A DNA stretch of 64,000 bases, taken from Bacillus sp. FJAT-27264. GTDB lineage: Bacteria; Bacillota; Bacilli; Paenibacillales; Paenibacillaceae. The stretch spans positions 310,001 to 374,000 of the forward strand of contig NZ_MAQW01000012.1 in assembly GCF_001682855.1 (NCBI RefSeq), given 5' to 3'. The translations under genes and the position numbers were made by a program. Positions 36,609-45,087 of this stretch are shown here, piece after piece. The notes beneath the pieces were generated by a model that saw only the letters and a program-made list of their open reading frames with translations, had not been told where the DNA came from and ran no database searches. The number at the start of each line of letters is the position of its first letter. Position 1 is the first letter of the stretch.

Positions 36609-37925
36609 ATGGGTATAGGACTTAGTTTGACGTTGGTGGCTATTTTGATTATTTTCACCGCTTTTTTTGTAGCAACGGAATTTGCAATGGTAAGACTGAG
36701 AGGCAGCCAGATCAGCCAAATGGTGATTGAGGGACGCAAGAACGCTATCGCCGTACAAAAGGTCGCTGCCAATCTTGACGGATATTTGTCCGCCTGTCAG
36801 CTCGGGATTACAATCACCGCACTCGGCATCGGGGCACTCGCAGAGCCTGCTTTCGAGCATCTGCTGTTCCCGATATTCCACTGGCTCGGTCTCAGTGAGA
36901 GTGTGAGTAAACCGCTTGCCTTTGCACTCGCCTTCTTGGTGGCGACATTCCTGCACGTCGTTGTCGGCGAACTTGCGCCAAAGACTGCTGCTATTAATGT
37001 TCCGGAGAAAATTGCACAAATTACAGCCCCACTGATTATTTGGTTCTACAGAATTTTGTACCCGTTGATTTGGCTCATGAACGGTTCCGCTAATCTTCTG
37101 GTCCGTTTGTTCGGTATGAAGCCGGCCAGTGAACATGGCGACGCCCACTCGGAGGAAGAGATTCGTCTTATCCTGTCGGAGAGCTACGAAAGTGGCAAGA
37201 TCAACAAAGCGGAATACGGTTATGTTAACCGGATCTTCGCTTTTGACGAAATGTTAGCCCGTGAGATCATGGTTCCCCGGACAGATATGGTGTGCTTGTT
37301 CACCAATCATTCTCTGCTGGAGAATTTGGATATCATCCGTAAGGAACAGTATACCCGTTTTCCAGTGGCGGAAGGCAATAAAGATAATATCATCGGTATG
37401 ATCAATACGAAGCAGCTTTTCTTGCAATACGATAATAATCCTGACTTTGACTTTAAGGGCCTAATTCAGCCCGTGCTGACTGTGTCTGAAGTTACTCCAG
37501 TCAAGACGCTTCTGACTCGTATGCAGGTCGAGCGTGTGCATATTGCTCTTCTGCTTGATGAATACGGCGGCACATCTGGTCTTATCACGATCGAGGATAT
37601 TCTTGAGGAAATAGTCGGGGAGATTCGCGATGAATTCGACGGTGACGAACGCAAGAATGTGGAAAAGCTGTCTGACAATGACTATCTGTTCGACGGTAAA
37701 GTCTCTCTCCTGGAAGTAAAAGAGATTACGGGTCTCGACTTCGGTTATGAAGAAGTTACTACCATCGGAGGCTGGCTCTACAGTCACTTGAACGATCCCG
37801 CTGTTGGCAAAAGTGTGTCCTTAGAACATGCGACCCTGATTGTTAGGGAGATGAACAGACACCGGATTCGCAAGGTGGAGATCGTCATTGAGACACCATC
37901 GTCTGAGGAACAAGAGATCTTATAA
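36609..37925 (+). CDS. Hemolysin-family membrane protein with DUF21, paired CBS and CorC_HlyC domains
   Basis: 438 residues from ATG 36609, preceded by AAGGGATGG; an upstream in-frame ATG (36564) lacks a ribosome site. DUF21/CNNM transmembrane domain (~1-190, four helices), two CBS domains (~205-335, MVPRTDMVCLF and GTSGLITIEDILEEIVGEI), CorC_HlyC transporter-associated domain (~350-430). Family members act in magnesium or cobalt efflux or homeostasis; the hemolysin name is historical. The CBS pair implies adenine-nucleotide control. Single-gene unit closed by the terminator at 37952. Confidence 0.92.
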   Translation: MGIGLSLTLVAILIIFTAFFVATEFAMVRLRGSQISQMVIEGRKNAIAVQKVAANLDGYLSACQLGITITALGIGALAEPAFEHLLFPIFHWLGLSESVSKPLAFALAFLVATFLHVVVGELAPKTAAINVPEKIAQITAPLIIWFYRILYPLIWLMNGSANLLVRLFGMKPASEHGDAHSEEEIRLILSESYESGKINKAEYGYVNRIFAFDEMLAREIMVPRTDMVCLFTNHSLLENLDIIRKEQYTRFPVAEGNKDNIIGMINTKQLFLQYDNNPDFDFKGLIQPVLTVSEVTPVKTLLTRMQVERVHIALLLDEYGGTSGLITIEDILEEIVGEIRDEFDGDERKNVEKLSDNDYLFDGKVSLLEVKEITGLDFGYEEVTTIGGWLYSHLNDPAVGKSVSLEHATLIVREMNRHRIRKVEIVIETPSSEEQEIL

Positions 37926-37951
37926 TTTATGCAATTAACTATTAATGATAT

Positions 37952-37992
37952 AAAAAGGGTTGGGCAGAGGAATGATCTGTCCAACCCTTTTT
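37952..37992. terminator. Bidirectional terminator between CBS protein and GNAT genes
   Basis: 17-bp arms AAAAAGGGTTGGGCAGA / TCTGTCCAACCCTTTTT, with one G-U pair, loop of ~7 bases. Confidence 0.9.
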
Positions 37993-38008
37993 CAATTAAT
38001 TTTCATTA

Positions 38009-38527
38009 TTAATTCACATCATTAATTAAAAGTTTGCTCATATAGTATTCATCTACCCACTGCCCGTCCACTTTAAGCGATTTCAGCTTGGTTCCCTCAA
38101 TGGAATAACCACTCTTTTGATACAACGCCACGGCTTTATCATTATGGGTCATTACAGTCAGCTCCAGTCGGACAATCTCGTTCTCCACAGCCCAAGAGTC
38201 CACTTCCCGGAATAATCCGCTCCCAATACCAAGACCCTGATACTGCCGGAGAATACCGATGACAATATAGGCACTATGTCTGTTCCGCCGGACATTCCCC
38301 CCTCGTACAGATAGATAGCCAACCAAATTACCTTCTGCTTCGGCTCCGATCAGCACCGAGGTATCTGAAGCCCCCACACTTGTGAGCATCTCTGTCAGTT
38401 GATCTACCGTGGTCCTTCGTTCGTCCGGCTCAAGCAGCATAAATGAAGATTCCTCATCCAGACGGTGTTGCAGGTTCAGCAGTTCTTCGGCATCGCCAGG
38501 ATGCAGCACTCTAAGTGTAACCATCAT
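38009..38527 (-). CDS. GNAT family N-acetyltransferase
   Basis: 172 residues, single GNAT domain. Acetyl-CoA loop around RQYQGLGIGSGLF (Q/R-x-x-G-x-G), beta-bulge LELTVMTHNDKAVALYQKSG and the terminal GYSIEGTKLKSLKVDG, the pattern of RimJ/RimL or PhiNoT-like small-molecule and peptide acetyltransferases. GGGGGAG before tandem ATG codons; either could start. The acceptor is unknown. Immediately upstream on the same strand lies a remnant of a VOC-family gene. Confidence 0.9.
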   Translation of the reverse strand: MMVTLRVLHPGDAEELLNLQHRLDEESSFMLLEPDERRTTVDQLTEMLTSVGASDTSVLIGAEAEGNLVGYLSVRGGNVRRNRHSAYIVIGILRQYQGLGIGSGLFREVDSWAVENEIVRLELTVMTHNDKAVALYQKSGYSIEGTKLKSLKVDGQWVDEYYMSKLLINDVN

Positions 38528-38551
38528 TTTTACTCCCCCTTGATCGTATAG

Positions 38552-38658
38552 TCAACATCGACAGATCATCAAGAAATTTCCATCAGGATCTTTAAAGTTA
38601 AACCAGTGGTCTTCTCAAAGTCCGTCGATATTTCCGCTTCGCTGGATTTCACAAATTT
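38552..38658 (-). pseudogene. Remnant of a VOC (glyoxalase-like) family gene
   Basis: Minus-strand frame ending at TGA 38552-38554 reads DHWFNFKDPDGNFLMICRC, the classic C-terminal strand and DPDGN turn of VOC proteins. A stop precedes it, while the neighbouring frame carries FVKSSEAEISTDFEKT directly upstream, so a frameshift joins them. No start or N-terminal half remains. Confidence 0.55.
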
Positions 38659-38727
38659 TTTATATTACCAATTCGATAAAACACACCTTTTTCCTCCCGC
38701 GCTTAGTGAAGCTCTAAGGAGTTGTGT

Positions 38728-38733
38728 TATAAT
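38728..38733 (+). promoter_or_regulatory. Probable -10 element (TATAAT) of the ktr gene
   Basis: TATAAT preceded by TGT, 42 bases before the TTG start. The -35 region is weak, suggesting an extended or regulated promoter. I found no cyclic-di-AMP riboswitch here. Confidence 0.45.
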
Positions 38734-38775
38734 CTGGTCAGCAACTTTCCATTATGAATCGTCAGGAGAATCACA

Positions 38776-40122
38776 TTGGCCAATTTAAACTTAGGCAGTC
38801 CTAAACTTACACCACCCAAAATATTATCACTCGGCTTTCTGCTGCTGATCGCAGTTGGGACCACCCTGCTATGCTTGCCAGCTTCATCGACAACAGGAAG
38901 AATTCACTTCATCGATGCCCTTTTCATGGCTACTTCTGCTACCTGTGTAACAGGACTAGCTGTTATCGATACGGGAACGCAACTGACCACATTCGGACAG
39001 ATTGTTCTACTAGTGCTGTTTCAATTCGGTGGATTGGGATTCGTCACCATGGCAACTCTCATTACGCTGGTGCTGAATAAGCGCATATCTCTGAAGGAAC
39101 GACTGTTGCTGCAAGAATCTATGAACCAAAACTCCATGCAGGGCATTGTCCTGCTCATTCGCAGAGTCCTGCTCTACTCACTCGTAATTCAGTTGTCTGG
39201 TGCTGTTCTACTGGCTGCTCGATTTATGCTGGATATGCCCATAGGAAAAGCTGTATATTACGGAATTTTCCATAGCATTTCGATCTTTAACAATGCAGGC
39301 TTTGATCTCTTCGGGGATATCCACGGTCCGTTCAGTGGGCTAACCCGATATGTAGAAGATCCTATAGTCAATATTATCTCGATGCTGCTCATTTTCCTGG
39401 GCGGGATTGGATTTATTGTCATGGCTGATGTGATAGACTTCCGCAAGCGCAGACGTCTTACGCTGCACTCCAAGGTTGTATTGACCACTTCTGCTGTGTT
39501 AATTGGGCTCGGGGCAGTTATCTTTTTCGGGCTGGAACTGAACCATACCTTGAAGCCACTTCATGCGGGCGGGAAGGTGATGGCCTCATTTCTTCAAGCC
39601 ATTACACCACGTTCAGGCGGGGTGACCACCATCGATATTCCGCTGCTGCGGGAGTCCACGCATTTTCTGCTGATTCTCCTGATGTTTATCGGCGCGGCTC
39701 CGGGGTCAACAGGGGGAGGGATCAAAATTACGACATTTGCGATTCTTGCCAGTGCCGTATATGCCCGCTTGCGGGGAAGAGAGGATATCGTTATGTTCCG
39801 CCACCGTATCTCCAAAGACAATGTCTACCGTGCGATTACCATGACCCTGCTGTCTCTGATGCTTGTGGTAATGGCGACGATGCTACTGTCTGTAACAGAA
39901 CAAGCAAGCTTCCTGGCTGTGCTCTTTGAGGCGGTATCGGCTTTTGGCACCTCTGGCATCACGATGGGCCTTACCCCTGAGCTAACCACGATCGGCAAAG
40001 CGCTCGTCATCATCCTGATGTTCGTTGGACGGATCGGGCCACTCACACTCGCCTATGCCTTGAAGCCGAAGAAGAGCAAAGAGTTGTACCGTTATCCTGA
40101 AGGCAATATTACTATTGGTTAA
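38776..40122 (+). CDS. Potassium uptake channel subunit, KtrB/KtrD (TrkH) family
   Basis: 448 residues, TTG start preceded by AGGAGA at 8-9 bases. Four pore-loop repeats are visible: TSATCVTGL, SISIFNNAGFD, QAITPRSGGVTT and FEAVSAFGTSGIT, with the selectivity-filter glycines, plus the gating loop APGSTGGGIKITT. Sodium-dependent K+ uptake in the membrane; it needs a KtrA/KtrC-type RCK partner, which is not adjacent, as for the solitary KtrD of Bacillus subtilis. Single-gene unit. Confidence 0.93.
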   Translation: MANLNLGSPKLTPPKILSLGFLLLIAVGTTLLCLPASSTTGRIHFIDALFMATSATCVTGLAVIDTGTQLTTFGQIVLLVLFQFGGLGFVTMATLITLVLNKRISLKERLLLQESMNQNSMQGIVLLIRRVLLYSLVIQLSGAVLLAARFMLDMPIGKAVYYGIFHSISIFNNAGFDLFGDIHGPFSGLTRYVEDPIVNIISMLLIFLGGIGFIVMADVIDFRKRRRLTLHSKVVLTTSAVLIGLGAVIFFGLELNHTLKPLHAGGKVMASFLQAITPRSGGVTTIDIPLLRESTHFLLILLMFIGAAPGSTGGGIKITTFAILASAVYARLRGREDIVMFRHRISKDNVYRAITMTLLSLMLVVMATMLLSVTEQASFLAVLFEAVSAFGTSGITMGLTPELTTIGKALVIILMFVGRIGPLTLAYALKPKKSKELYRYPEGNITIG

Positions 40123-40145
40123 AAAATATAAGTGCTTTACTTGCA

Positions 40146-40184
40146 GATGCGGCGCAGGTAAGAATATATAACTGCGCCTGCATC
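40146..40184 (+). terminator. Possible hairpin terminator after the ktr gene
   Basis: GATGCGGCGCAG pairs with CTGCGCCTGCATC around a 14-base AT-rich loop. No T-run follows, so termination efficiency is doubtful. Confidence 0.4.
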
Positions 40185-40204
40185 CAAGTTATTGTTTATC
40201 CTTC

Positions 40205-40471
40205 CTATAATTCCTGGACTTCGATGGCAGCATCTAACAGCTGGTTAAAGATTTCATCGTTCTCTTCCAGCAAGGTGTCCGTCTGAAGGAATTGCTCCTC
40301 GCTTCCCGGCTCTCCGGCAAAGCTGAGACTATAATCCCACTCGCTCCCCTTCTTACTATAAAACGTAATCTCGTACGGAGCAGTATGGTTCTCCAATGTA
40401 AATACAGTTCTCCCTACAAAACTTCCATCCTCGCTGCGGCGCATTTCCGCGCTTACAATCTCAGCTGTCAT
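40205..40471 (-). CDS. Small conserved-looking hypothetical protein (88 aa)
   Basis: From ATG 40471, preceded by GGAAAGGGTG. The frame extends to 40573 but the upstream part (KKVNYAKRRRDLL...) has no good ribosome site. The product is acidic and soluble, predicted beta then helix: MTAEIVSAEMRRSEDGSFVG, FTLENHTAPYEITFYSKKG, ending LLDAAIEVQEL. No domain recognised. It lies between ktr and the aminopeptidase genes on the opposite strand. Confidence 0.7.
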   Translation of the reverse strand: MTAEIVSAEMRRSEDGSFVGRTVFTLENHTAPYEITFYSKKGSEWDYSLSFAGEPGSEEQFLQTDTLLEENDEIFNQLLDAAIEVQEL

Positions 40472-40640
40472 CCTAATAAACACCCTTTCCAATGATTGTT
40501 GCTTCACTACACCAGTATAGCATTGAAATGCAAGCAAATCCCGCCTTCGCTTAGCATAATTGACTTTTTTCATCCGGCGGTTAATAATTTAAGACAACCC
40601 TTGTAAAGCATTAGATTAAAGGTAAATGGAGGAAATCTAC

Positions 40641-41873
40641 ATGAGCGATTTTCAAACAAAGCTTAACAAATATGCCGAGCTTGCAGTTAAGATTGGCGTC
40701 AACATTCAACCAGGGCAGGCCTTGGTTATTAACGCTCCCATCACCGCGGCGGAATTCGTCCGTCTGGTGACTGAGAAGGCCTATGGCGTAGGTGCAAGTC
40801 TGGTCAAGGTTAACTGGAGTGATGAGAGCATTACCCGTCAGACTTTTGAGCATGCTGCACCTGAGACATTTACCAAAGCTCCAACCTGGTATGCCGGTGA
40901 AATGACCGAGTTCGCTGAGAATGGCGCAGCTGTAATGGCAGTCATCTCCGAGAACCCGGACGCGCTGAAAGGCATTGATCCGGAACGTATTGCTAATTTC
41001 CAGAAAACACGCGGCGCTGCACTGGCCAAATACCGTGCTTACCAGATGTCGGATAAGATTAGCTGGAATGTCATTGCTGTTCCTTCTCAGCCATGGGCAG
41101 ACAAAGTGTTTCCTGAACTGCCAGCAGAAGAACGCGTAGCACAGCTGTGGGAAGCTATTTTCCATACTGTACGCATCGATCAGGAAGATCCGATTGCCGC
41201 TTGGCATGTGCATCTGGACAATCTGGAGAACAAAGCAAATGTGCTAAACGCCAAAAAATATAAGAAACTGCATTACATAGCACCTGGTACCGACCTGACC
41301 ATCGAGCTTCCAAAAGGTCATCTGTGGGCGCAAGGTGACAGCATCAACGCGAAAGGTCATAGCTTCGTCGCCAATCTGCCTACCGAAGAGGTCTTTACCG
41401 CCCCACTTAAGACCGGTGTGAACGGAGTCGTTAGCAGTACCAAGCCGCTTAGTCACGGGGGTAACATTATTGACAACTTCTCCCTGACTTTTGAGAATGG
41501 CAAGATTGTTAGCGTAAGCGCGGAGAAGGGTCAAGAGTCCCTGGAACATCTAATCAGCATGGATGAAGGTGCCAAATATCTCGGGGAAGTGGCATTGGTT
41601 CCACATCACTCTCCCATTTCTGAATCCAACATCCTCTACTACAATACTTTGTTTGACGAGAATGCCTCTAACCACTTGGCTATCGGCATGGCCTATGCCT
41701 TCTGTCTGGAGGGCGGCAAAGAGATGGACGAAGAACAGCAAATTGCACATGGACTGAACTCTAGTGTTACACATGTCGACTTCATGATCGGCTCTGCCGA
41801 GATGGACATTTATGGAATATCAGAAGATGGCACCCGGGAACCTGTATTCCTCAAAGGTAACTGGGCTTTTTAA
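40641..41873 (+). CDS. M29 family (thermophilic-type) metalloaminopeptidase, copy 1
   Basis: 410 residues from ATG 40641, which follows GGAGG by 8 bases. N-terminal domain YAELAVKIGVNIQPGQALVI, central KKLHYIAPGTDLTIELPKGH, and the metal-binding C-terminal region with NIPTEEVFTAP-type (here NLPTEEVFTAP), SPISESNILYY and THVDFMIGS. M29 enzymes are dimeric, cobalt- or zinc-dependent cytosolic exopeptidases with broad N-terminal specificity. The gene is followed after 31 bases by a close paralogue. Confidence 0.93.
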   Translation: MSDFQTKLNKYAELAVKIGVNIQPGQALVINAPITAAEFVRLVTEKAYGVGASLVKVNWSDESITRQTFEHAAPETFTKAPTWYAGEMTEFAENGAAVMAVISENPDALKGIDPERIANFQKTRGAALAKYRAYQMSDKISWNVIAVPSQPWADKVFPELPAEERVAQLWEAIFHTVRIDQEDPIAAWHVHLDNLENKANVLNAKKYKKLHYIAPGTDLTIELPKGHLWAQGDSINAKGHSFVANLPTEEVFTAPLKTGVNGVVSSTKPLSHGGNIIDNFSLTFENGKIVSVSAEKGQESLEHLISMDEGAKYLGEVALVPHHSPISESNILYYNTLFDENASNHLAIGMAYAFCLEGGKEMDEEQQIAHGLNSSVTHVDFMIGSAEMDIYGISEDGTREPVFLKGNWAF

Positions 41874-41904
41874 AAGAAATTAAAGGATAAGGGGACAGGA
41901 TGTC

Positions 41905-43134
41905 ATGTTGAGTTTTAAGCAAAAACTGGAGAATTACGCACTGCTAGCTGTAAAAATCGGAGTGAATATTCAGCCGGGACAAACGCTGGTCGTCAATGCT
42001 GACATCACCTCAGCAGAATTGGTACGCCTCGTCGTACGCAATGCTTATGAAGCTGGAGCCCAGCTGGTAAAGGTCAATTACAGCGACGAGGTAGTTACTC
42101 GTACCCGTTATGATCTGGCACCATCGGAATCTTTCCTCGTACCGCCGAAGTGGCAGGCTGATGAGCTGGAGGACCTGGCCAAGAACGGTGCAGCGTTCCT
42201 GAATATCGTCTCTGTAGACCCTGACTTGTTGGCCGGAGTAGATTCTGAGCGTATTGCCAACAACCAGCGGACGAGCGGGCAAGCGATGGCGGCGTACCGT
42301 GAAATGCTGATGAACAATTTTGCAAGCTGGAGCATAGTTGCTTTCCCTTCCCCTACTTGGGCAGCGAAGGTGTTCCCTGAAGCGCCTGCAGATCAGCAAG
42401 TCGACTTATTATGGGAAGCATTCTTCAAAGCCGTGCGTGCCGATCAGGAAAATCCGGTTGAAGCATGGACCCTGCATCTGGACGGCTTGAAAGAGCGTTG
42501 TACGTTCCTCAATGATCGCAAGTTCCGCAAGCTGCACTACACTGCGCCAGGAACAGATCTAACCATCGAACTGCCGGAAGGCCATATCTGGTGTCAAGCC
42601 GGCGCAGTAAATGGACGCGGAGTACCGTTCCTGGCCAATATTCCTACAGAAGAGGTGTTCACCGCGCCTTTGAAGACAGGCGTCAATGGTACAGTGAGCA
42701 GCACCAAGCCACTTAGCTACGGCGGCAATATTATCGACAACTTTACGCTGACACTTGAGAATGGCAAGGTCATTGATTTCACGGCCGAAAAAGGTCAAGA
42801 AACGCTCGCTGCGCTATTGGCAATGGATGAAGGTGCCTCCTACCTCGGTGAAGTGGCACTGGTACCCTTCCATTCCCCGATCTCAGAGAGCGGTATTCTA
42901 TATTACACAACTCTCTATGATGAGAATGCTTCCTGCCATCTGGCTTTGGGCGCTGCTTATGCCTTTACCTTACAAGATGGAATCAAGATGACGAAGGAAG
43001 AACTGGCCGGCAAAGGCATGAACCAAAGTCTTACCCACGTCGATTTCATGATGGGTTCACCGGAAATGAATATTGACGGAATTACGGATGACGGCAAGGC
43101 CGAGCCAATTTTCCGCAACGGCAACTGGGCATAA
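41905..43134 (+). CDS. M29 family metalloaminopeptidase, copy 2
   Basis: 409 residues, collinear with copy 1 over the full length and carrying the same blocks: YALLAVKIGVNIQPGQTLVV, RKLHYTAPGTDLTIELPEGH, NIPTEEVFTAP, SPISESGILYY, THVDFMMGS. All putative metal ligands are preserved in both. ATG 41905 follows AAGGGGACAGG. Tandem duplicates of this kind suggest gene dosage or slight divergence in substrate range. The unit ends at the terminator at 43172. Confidence 0.93.
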   Translation: MLSFKQKLENYALLAVKIGVNIQPGQTLVVNADITSAELVRLVVRNAYEAGAQLVKVNYSDEVVTRTRYDLAPSESFLVPPKWQADELEDLAKNGAAFLNIVSVDPDLLAGVDSERIANNQRTSGQAMAAYREMLMNNFASWSIVAFPSPTWAAKVFPEAPADQQVDLLWEAFFKAVRADQENPVEAWTLHLDGLKERCTFLNDRKFRKLHYTAPGTDLTIELPEGHIWCQAGAVNGRGVPFLANIPTEEVFTAPLKTGVNGTVSSTKPLSYGGNIIDNFTLTLENGKVIDFTAEKGQETLAALLAMDEGASYLGEVALVPFHSPISESGILYYTTLYDENASCHLALGAAYAFTLQDGIKMTKEELAGKGMNQSLTHVDFMMGSPEMNIDGITDDGKAEPIFRNGNWA

Positions 43135-43171
43135 TCGCTTTTTGCACAGATCGCTTGTTGCACAGGATAAC

Positions 43172-43212
43172 AAAAGCCAGTCAGACACAAATTTGTGTCC
43201 GGCTGGCTTTTT
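43172..43212 (+). terminator. Terminator of the M29 aminopeptidase operon
   Basis: AAAAGCCAG...CTGGCTTTTT outer stem with inner GACACAAATTTGTGTC perfect palindrome, followed by T-rich sequence. Confidence 0.88.
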
Positions 43213-43474
43213 ATTGTGCTTTTTCACTCGTGTAATGTAAATTTCAGATTATTGAATGGGTTCAATCTTAGGGTCAAAGGTCGGTCTTGAGCGTGCTGGA
43301 AAATCCCCCCAAATGATGGCGAATCGTCCAGTGTCAAGTATTATTTTTGGTCAAAAGCCCATAAATAACTTAAATTTAAATATTTGTTCAAATTATAGCC
43401 ACATATTTGTTGAAATTAGTTCACAGATATGTCACAATACAGTTAAGGCTTCAACTACCAAGGAGGAGATTATC
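43213..43474. other. Intergenic region before small membrane protein, with imperfect direct repeat
   Basis: ATTTGTTCAAATTATAGCCAC (21 bases; key part ATTTGTTCAAATTA at 43382) recurs as ATTTGTTGAAATTA at 43405, a 23-bp period. The second copy includes the dyad TGAAATTAGTTCA (43411-43423). This may be a regulator site for the small gene at 43475. No other feature was seen. Confidence 0.35.
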
Positions 43475-43651
43475 ATGATGAGAGACCCGCTGTCTGAAGA
43501 CTTCGAAGCGAAGGAACAAGAACAGGCCCTGGTTCAAGAATCTGTCGATCCACGCATCACTGCCTCCAATGCCATCAAGTACACGGCTTATGTCATGCTG
43601 TTGTTCGGATTACTGTATTTCCTTGCAGCTTATCTGGGCCCTATGCTGTAA
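43475..43651 (+). CDS. Small single-span membrane protein (58 aa)
   Basis: ATG 43475 directly follows AAGGAGGAGA. The acidic N-terminus (DPLSEDFEAKEQEQALVQES) is followed by one C-terminal helix (YTAYVMLLFGLLYFLAAYLG). The layout resembles small subunits or assembly partners of membrane complexes, but no family was recognised. The frame continues upstream to 43256, but that extension has no ribosome site and odd composition. The gene is closed by its own terminator. Confidence 0.75.
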   Translation: MMRDPLSEDFEAKEQEQALVQESVDPRITASNAIKYTAYVMLLFGLLYFLAAYLGPML

Positions 43652-43687
43652 TGAAGCAGCCTATACGTTTTTCTATAGAAAGCGCTT

Positions 43688-43732
43688 ACGGCTAATAATG
43701 CTTCCGAAATGGAGCGTTACTAGCCGTTTTTT
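43688..43732 (+). terminator. Terminator of the small membrane protein gene
   Basis: ACGGCTAATAATGCTTCC pairs with TGGAGCGTTACTAGCCGT (a few G-U and mismatched pairs) around GAAA, followed by TTTTTT. Confidence 0.85.
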
Positions 43733-43760
43733 ACGTATATAGTGTATATTCCGTTATGTC

Positions 43761-44450
43761 TTACCAAGACATTGTCTTGTTCATCCAGGCTATTGCCGAC
43801 GGTGTCCAGACCTCTGCCATTCTGGAATGCAGCCACTGGATAGCCTCTTCTCGATTACCCTTAAAAGGAGTAATTCCATTCTCCTCCATCCAATGTGCAG
43901 CCGTTTCAAAAGAAGTGCTGTTCCAGCCGTTCTGCTCCCCTAGTGCATTAAGACGAGGTTTCACCCCTGAAATAACAATCTCCAGAGCGCCCTGCAGCTC
44001 ATTAACCGCATTGTCAAATGTTGTTTTGTTCTCCTTGGCCTTCATTCCCGCATCAGCACGCAGTTTACGTGTCTCTATACCCTGCTCCTCTCGTATAATC
44101 TGGAGCAGCTTCAGCGCCTCTCTGCTGGCTAATCCATTATTATAACGTTCTTCTAGCGGCAAACTACTGCCGGCGGCAGTCACATAAGCAGGGAACCACT
44201 CCCGAGAGACCAACACAGCTTTCTTCTTGATGAACTTGCCATAGCCTGCTAATCCTTCGCCCGGAAATTTCACTCTCCACTTCCAGGGGTCCAGCTCAGT
44301 GTCGCTATGCCAGTTCTCCGTCTTAGTAACACCATTCAAAGAAGGATGTTCGGGGATCAAGGTAGCTAGGGGCAAGATCCCGACTTTTTCCAGCAAATCT
44401 GCCGCATCTTCAAATGTTGTAATGATGGATTGAACATCAGTGTTATCCAT
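43761..44450 (-). CDS. AlkZ-related protein
   Basis: 229 residues. Opening FEDAADLLEKVGILPLATLI followed by PEHPSL, WHSDTELDPWKWRVKFP, and GYGKFIKKKAVLVSREWFP match my recollection of proteins annotated AlkZ-related, which share winged-helix parts with the AlkZ/YcaQ DNA glycosylase group but lack clear proof of glycosylase activity. The tail contains FETAAHWMEENGITPFKG. No signal or membrane segment. It ends 43 bases from the start of the TetR operon end and is on the same strand. Confidence 0.6.
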   Translation of the reverse strand: MDNTDVQSIITTFEDAADLLEKVGILPLATLIPEHPSLNGVTKTENWHSDTELDPWKWRVKFPGEGLAGYGKFIKKKAVLVSREWFPAYVTAAGSSLPLEERYNNGLASREALKLLQIIREEQGIETRKLRADAGMKAKENKTTFDNAVNELQGALEIVISGVKPRLNALGEQNGWNSTSFETAAHWMEENGITPFKGNREEAIQWLHSRMAEVWTPSAIAWMNKTMSW

Positions 44451-44492
44451 TTCATAGGCTCCTTTTACATGTACATAACTGATAGGGACTCG

Positions 44493-45083
44493 TTATCTAG
44501 ATTCATGCTTGCCTGGAATGTTCATCTGTCCGATCCCCGTGATGAACGCAGTAATGAGGCGGGACAGACTGACGCTAGAATCCAGCGGCATCCCAAAGCC
44601 GCCCTCCTGCTCAATGGAGGCAAAACCATGCAGAATGCTACGAAGGCCACGTACGGCATGTATCTCGCCTTCCTTACCCAGATTATAACCCTGCAACAGA
44701 TTAATAATCAGGGATAAAATACGCTCGCTGGCCGCCACAAGCTCAGCGTTATTCGGATCTGGGGAGGACAGCGTCGTTTTATACAGACCCGGACGGCTTC
44801 TTGCAAACTCGACATAGGCGCGGCCCATCGCCTGAATCGCTTCATCACCGCTTAATCCCTCCGCTGCGGAGGCTACCGCTGTAGATAGCTCCCCCAGTCC
44901 ATAGATGGCTAACTGAGTGCGTAGACCCTGTAAACCATGGATATGATTATACAACGAAGGCGACCGGACACCCAGTCTGGCTGCCAGCCGTGCCAGCGTT
45001 ACCTCTTCTATGCCCTCCTCGTCAGCAATCTCTGCTGCGGCCCGGACAAGTATATCGACATCTAATCCTGCTCTTGGAGACAT
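44493..45083 (-). CDS. TetR/AcrR family regulator with WHG-type C-terminal domain
   Basis: 196 residues. Helix-turn-helix at ~8-55 (IADEEGIEEVTLARLAARLG, VRSPSLYNHIHGL). The C-terminal ligand domain (~80-190) has the ILHGFASIEQEGGFG pattern of the TetR_C_33/WHG group. It follows the metallo-hydrolase gene by four bases on the same strand, so the two form an operon and the regulator is autoregulated. Twin palindromes at 45818 and 45842 are its likely operators. Confidence 0.92.
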   Translation of the reverse strand: MSPRAGLDVDILVRAAAEIADEEGIEEVTLARLAARLGVRSPSLYNHIHGLQGLRTQLAIYGLGELSTAVASAAEGLSGDEAIQAMGRAYVEFARSRPGLYKTTLSSPDPNNAELVAASERILSLIINLLQGYNLGKEGEIHAVRGLRSILHGFASIEQEGGFGMPLDSSVSLSRLITAFITGIGQMNIPGKHESR

Positions 45084-45087
45084 ACGT

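Noticed and set aside
36579-37148. 189-codon minus-strand frame opposite the CBS-domain protein
   Set aside because: Entirely antisense to a well-supported gene, with no recognisable domain and no ribosome site.
38528-38775. Cyclic-di-AMP riboswitch before the ktr gene
   Set aside because: No aptamer blocks seen; the region is mostly a VOC gene remnant and a promoter.
43256-43474. Upstream extension of the small membrane protein
   Set aside because: No ribosome site, and composition changes abruptly; AAGGAGG points to ATG 43475.
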